Positions 61,318 through 64,000 of a DNA stretch of 64,000 nucleotides are shown piece by piece; position 1 is the stretch's first letter, and each line of letters begins with the position of its first letter. The notes under the pieces are model-generated. The model did not search any database. It was not told the DNA's origin and saw nothing but the letters and a program-made list of their open reading frames with translations. Location of the stretch: contig JAXMAF010000006.1 of assembly GCA_046350555.1 (NCBI GenBank), forward strand, positions 62,001-126,000, given 5' to 3'. A program made the position numbers and the translations under genes. This stretch comes from JAXMAF01 sp046350555. GTDB taxonomy: Bacteria; Planctomycetota; Phycisphaerae; Phycisphaerales; SM1A02.

Positions 61318-62415
61318 ATGTCCAACGCCGCCTTCCACATCCTGGCCCACGCGCTCGCGCTGGCGCGAGCTGGCGAGCGCGGCGCGCTGTGCGTGGTCGT
61401 GCGCTCGCGCGGGTCGACGCCGCAGTCGTCCGGTGCGCTGATGCTGGTCGACGAGCGCGCGGAGATCCTCGGCACGATCGGCGGAGGGTGCGTCGAGGCC
61501 GACGTCCGGCGCCGGGCCTTCGAGATGCTGCGCGAGGGGCGCAGCGGCATGATGCGCTTCACGCTCGACCACGACTACGGCTGGGACGACGGACTCATCT
61601 GCGGCGGAACGATCGAGGTCGCGGTGGCGCCGCTGCCGGCGTCGACGCGGCTTGCCGCCGTCGTCGCGGCGATGGCGCGACGCGAGGCGACCTCGCTCGA
61701 GCTCGACGTCGAGGCCGCAGGCGCGCCGGGCGGCCCCGGCGACGCGGCGGTCGAGGGGCGCGGGCGCGCCGACGGCGTCGCGACGACGACGGCGAACCGC
61801 CGGCGATTCGTGCTCGAGCTGCCGCCGCCGGAGCGGCTCTACATCGCCGGCGCCGGCCATGTCGGGCAGGCGCTCGCGCGGCTTGCCGCGCCGCTGGGGT
61901 TCGACGTCACGCTCTTCGACGATCGCACCGACCTGCTGGAGCGGTTCGCGCCAGCCGGCTGCGCGAAGGTCTCCGGCGACATCGCCGGCTCTCTGCGCGA
62001 CGCGACGATGGACGACCTCACGTACGGCGTCGTCGTCACCCGTGGTCACCGTCACGACGAGCAGGCGCTCGCGGCGCTCCTCGGGCGCGGCGCGAGGTAC
62101 GTCGGGATGATCGGCAGTCGCCGCAAGGTGAGGCTCGTCTTCGACGACCTCCGCGAGCGCGGCGTCGCCGACGACGAGCTCGCTCGCGTGCATGCGCCGA
62201 TCGGCCTTCCCATCGGAGGCGTGACCGTCGAGGAGATCGCCCTGTCGATCGCCGCGCAGCTCGTGATGGTGCGGCGCCAGCACCCGTTCGCGCCGGTGCG
62301 CGAGCGGGGCGCCGATGTCGAGGCGATCCGCGCCGCGGGATCCGTCCCGCCGTGCGCCGCGGAGCACGTCCGCGCCGGCACCGTCGCGGACACACCGTGC
62401 GGACGCAACGGATGA
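61318..62415 (+). CDS. XdhC/PaoD-like molybdenum cofactor insertion chaperone
   Basis: 365 residues. Proteins of this family bind the molybdenum cofactor, help its sulfuration and hand it to the apo-oxidoreductase. The N-terminal XdhC_CoxI domain has CVVVRSRGSTPQSSGALMLV and GTIGGGCVEADVRRRAFEML with the cofactor-related Cys. The C-terminal Rossmann domain has LYIAGAGHVGQALARLAAPL, VSGDIAGSLRDATMD, RGHRHDEQALAALLGRGARY and VGMIGSRRKVRLVFDDLRER. The Ala/Gly insert between domains (about 125-150) is lineage-specific. ATG 61318. Its stop overlaps mocA in ATGA, so the two are coupled. Confidence 0.94.
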   Translation: MSNAAFHILAHALALARAGERGALCVVVRSRGSTPQSSGALMLVDERAEILGTIGGGCVEADVRRRAFEMLREGRSGMMRFTLDHDYGWDDGLICGGTIEVAVAPLPASTRLAAVVAAMARREATSLELDVEAAGAPGGPGDAAVEGRGRADGVATTTANRRRFVLELPPPERLYIAGAGHVGQALARLAAPLGFDVTLFDDRTDLLERFAPAGCAKVSGDIAGSLRDATMDDLTYGVVVTRGHRHDEQALAALLGRGARYVGMIGSRRKVRLVFDDLRERGVADDELARVHAPIGLPIGGVTVEEIALSIAAQLVMVRRQHPFAPVRERGADVEAIRAAGSVPPCAAEHVRAGTVADTPCGRNG

Positions 62416-63107
62416 TGCCGTCGCCGGATCGCGTTGCGCCCGCGCAGGTCGTAGGCGTCCTCCTCGCGGCGGGTCGCTCGCGGCGCATGGGCGCACCGAA
62501 GCTGCTGCTGCCGTGGCCTCCCGGCGGGACGACGACGGTCGTCGCCGCGGCGTTCGATTCGATCGCTCCGTTCTGCGACCGGGTGATCGTGGTCGCCGGA
62601 GACGATCCGACGGCGCTGCGACGGGCGCTCGACCGGCGGCCGCACGCGATCGTCGCGGGCGCTCCCGGGCAGGAGATGCTCGCCTCCGCGCGGCGCGGCC
62701 TCGCCGCGGCGATCGCCGGCGATCCGCCGCCACAACTGGTGATCCTCCACCCCGCCGACCAACCCTCCGTCGCGCCGGCGACCATCGGGAAGCTGCTCGC
62801 ACTCGCGACGGAGCGGACCGCTCGCGCGCAAGGCGCGCGCGGCACGCCCACATCGCCCGGATCGCCGGGATCGCCGGGCATCGCGACGCCCCTTGCGGTG
62901 CTGCCGCAGCGCGGCGCGCGCGGCGGACACCCCGTGGTGATCGACGCGCGGGCGATCCCGCGGATCCTCGCGTGGAGCGGCGACGACGGCCTCGCGGGCT
63001 TCTGGCGCGCCAACGCCGCCGAGGTCGTCCGCGCGGAGGTCGACGACCCCGGCGTGCTCGCGGACCTCGACACGCCCGACGACTACGCCCGCGCGTCCGA
63101 CCGCTGA
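62412..63107 (+). CDS. mocA: MocA-like molybdenum cofactor nucleotidyltransferase
   Basis: 231 residues. Transfers CMP (or GMP) to molybdopterin, giving the dinucleotide cofactor that PaoABC-type enzymes need. The NTP-transferase start is VVGVLLAAGRSRRMGAPKLL, then VIVVAGDDPTALRRALDRRP, QEMLASARRGLAAAIAGDPP and LVILHPADQPSVAPATIGKL with the metal-binding Asp. The C-terminal half has GARGGHPVVIDARAIPRILA and a closing VLADLDTPDDYARA. An insert PTSPGSPGSPGIATPL near 150 is low complexity. CMP specificity is inferred from context. ATG 62412 overlaps the xdhC stop. The A of its TGA stop is the first base of copy F. Confidence 0.92.
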   Translation: MMPSPDRVAPAQVVGVLLAAGRSRRMGAPKLLLPWPPGGTTTVVAAAFDSIAPFCDRVIVVAGDDPTALRRALDRRPHAIVAGAPGQEMLASARRGLAAAIAGDPPPQLVILHPADQPSVAPATIGKLLALATERTARAQGARGTPTSPGSPGSPGIATPLAVLPQRGARGGHPVVIDARAIPRILAWSGDDGLAGFWRANAAEVVRAEVDDPGVLADLDTPDDYARASDR

Positions 63108-63210
63108 CATGCATCCCAGTTGACTCTCGTGCCCCACCCCACCCAATTCCATCGCGGGTCGCCGCTGTGGGCAAGGGGTCGAACGCATGGAGGTCGACTG
63201 GAATCCGTAT
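63107..63210 (+). repeat. 104-bp intergenic element, copy F
   Basis: Full-length copy whose first base is the final A of the mocA stop TGA. Its start reads ACATGCATCCCAG, differing from other copies at three bases. CCCAC/GTGGG can pair. It is followed directly (one base) by another partial copy, giving a head-to-tail arrangement, and lies between convergent genes. Confidence 0.88.
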
Positions 63211-63211
63211 G

Positions 63212-63238
63212 ACATGCGTCCCCGTCGAATCTCGCGCC
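63212..63238 (+). repeat. Partial copy (first 27 bp) of the 104-bp element, in tandem with copy F
   Basis: ACATGCGTCCCCGTCGAATC then TCGCGCC matches element positions 1-27. It begins after TATG, so TGA is again formed at the junction, although no gene ends there. It ends 5 bp before the stop of the 100-aa membrane gene. Confidence 0.72.
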
Positions 63239-63243
63239 GTGGC

Positions 63244-63546
63244 TCACCGCAGCAGCGCCCGCACGATCGCCATCGCCTGCGGACGCAGCGCCAACAGCGC
63301 GACCAGCGCGACGACGAACCAGGCGAGCGCGAGGCGGGCCCGCATCGCGCGCGGCCCGAACCAGGCGAGCGCGGCCGACGCGAGTCCCGCGCCGGCCACG
63401 AGCCACACGACGGCGATCGCGGCGCCGCGATGCGTCGCCAGCCAGATCGACTCGGCGAAGCGCGGCAGTGGATCGCCGATCCACCAGAGCAGGCCCAGGG
63501 CGGCGCACAGCGACGAGACGATGGCGATGAACCACTTCCGGCTCAT
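63244..63546 (-). CDS. Small membrane protein, 100 aa
   Basis: 100 residues with three membrane segments: RKWFIAIVSSLCAALGLLWW (about 3-22), GAAIAVVWLVAGAGLASAAL (about 43-62) and LALAWFVVALVALLALRPQA (about 74-93). A periplasmic or loop segment (DPLPRFAESIWLATHR) separates the first two. Function unknown. ATG 63546 overlaps the TGA of the SRPBCC-domain gene (ATGA), so the two are translationally coupled. The stop is 5 bp beyond a partial copy of the 104-bp element on the other side. Confidence 0.7.
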   Translation of the reverse strand: MSRKWFIAIVSSLCAALGLLWWIGDPLPRFAESIWLATHRGAAIAVVWLVAGAGLASAALAWFGPRAMRARLALAWFVVALVALLALRPQAMAIVRALLR

Positions 63547-64000
63547 AGCGGCCGCACGCTGCGCATGTCGTGCTTCGCTTCGAGCACGCTGCGAAGGTTG
63601 CACAGGTGCCAGCGCCAGCTCTCGGCCTCCTCGGCCAATCCGAGCAGTTCCTCGGTGCCCTCGCCGAACGGACCTTGGCGCAGGATCACCTTGCTTCCCT
63701 CCTCGACCGCCGGCGTGACGGTCCAATAGACCGGCGCATGCGTGTCGTCCCACGATGCGTACCAGTCCCAGACGATCCGGCCACCCGCGTCGTAGTCCAG
63801 GATGGCGACCGTCGTCGTCTTGGTGAAGTTGCGATCCCAGCCGAATCGGATGCTGCCGCCGGCGCGAAGGTCGACCTCGGCGTGCACCGCGAACCAGCGC
63901 ACCAGCCCGCTCTCGGTGGTGAGACACGCGAACACCTCCTCGTGGTGGAGGGCGATCACCTCCTTGAGCGTCAGCCAGATGCCATCGGATTCGCGGGAGA
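63543..64000 (-). CDS. SRPBCC/AHSA1-like domain protein (5' end outside window)
   Basis: At least 151 residues are visible; the frame stays open through the window edge (GIWLTLKEVIALHHEEVFAC), so the start lies beyond 64000. The visible part matches an AHSA1-type SRPBCC domain: ESGLVRWFAVHAEVDLRAGG, IRFGWDRNFTKTTTVAILDY, GRIVWDWYASWDDTHAPVYW, EEGSKVILRQGPFGEGTEEL and ESWRWHLCNLRSVLEAKHDM at the C terminus. These proteins bind hydrophobic ligands or act as Hsp90 co-activator relatives; a specific role is unknown. The stop overlaps the start of the next gene. An in-frame GTG at 63959 is too late to be the true start because homology precedes it. Confidence 0.82.
   Translation of the reverse strand, partial: SRESDGIWLTLKEVIALHHEEVFACLTTESGLVRWFAVHAEVDLRAGGSIRFGWDRNFTKTTTVAILDYDAGGRIVWDWYASWDDTHAPVYWTVTPAVEEGSKVILRQGPFGEGTEELLGLAEEAESWRWHLCNLRSVLEAKHDMRSVRPL

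Overview
The window is a very GC-rich bacterial chromosome segment with dense, short-spaced genes on both strands. It looks like a planctomycete, most likely of the Phycisphaerae. Three secreted proteins end in paired dockerin-like repeats (DLNxDGxxDGxDLGxxLxxWG), beside a pseudopilin of the planctomycete H-X-DG type. LL-diaminopimelate aminotransferase, a Tricorn-like protease and a PIN-PhoH protein also fit. This placement is inferred from gene content; no marker tree was built.

Layout. 1-2.9 kb: chaperone cluster (groEL 3' end, dnaJ, grpE). 2.9-3.4 kb: tandem-repeat spacer. 3.4-9.99 kb: FmdB-type zinc ribbon, a large secreted protein, sucD, a secreted vanadium haloperoxidase with dockerin tail, purM. 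10-18.6 kb: histone-H1-like protein, CBS protein, ArfB-like release factor, outer-membrane barrel, metallophosphoesterase, trypsin-like lipoprotein, two dockerin-tailed proteins, pseudopilin. 18.6-29.6 kb: oligopeptidase, ispE, nadA, a giant AsmA-like protein, Nif3-like, PIN-PhoH, DCC thioredoxin-like. 29.7-34.8 kb: zinc-ribbon membrane protein, a pseudouridine synthase fused to a methyltransferase, Bax-inhibitor-1 protein, XerC. 35.2-41.3 kb: tRNA-Lys, SNF2 helicase translationally coupled to a SWIM zinc-finger protein, M16 peptidase. 41.4-45.1 kb: Tricorn-like protease split by a one-base frameshift. 45.3-54.7 kb: M42 peptidase, PmtA-like methyltransferase, dapL, rlmE, Tat-type amidase lipoprotein, small hypothetical genes, galE. 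54.75-55.6 kb: second repeat field. 55.6-57.1 kb: PagL-like barrel protein with a terminator in its leader, and a Nudix hydrolase. 57.1-63.1 kb: a PaoABC-like periplasmic molybdenum aldehyde oxidoreductase operon with XdhC and MocA maturation factors; its large subunit also carries a one-base frameshift. The window ends inside an SRPBCC-domain gene.

The most unusual feature is a dispersed intergenic element of exactly 104 bp. It has six full copies (17897, 33574, 45571, 51016, 52883, 63107) that align without a single indel, plus three copies of only its first 27-32 bp (11347, 54749, 63212). Its ends repeatedly coincide with the last base of a neighbouring stop codon, and most copies lie between convergent genes. 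A second family of short words recurs in the 0.94, 2.9-3.4 and 54.8-55.5 kb spacers. I do not recognise either family. Most other content is housekeeping.
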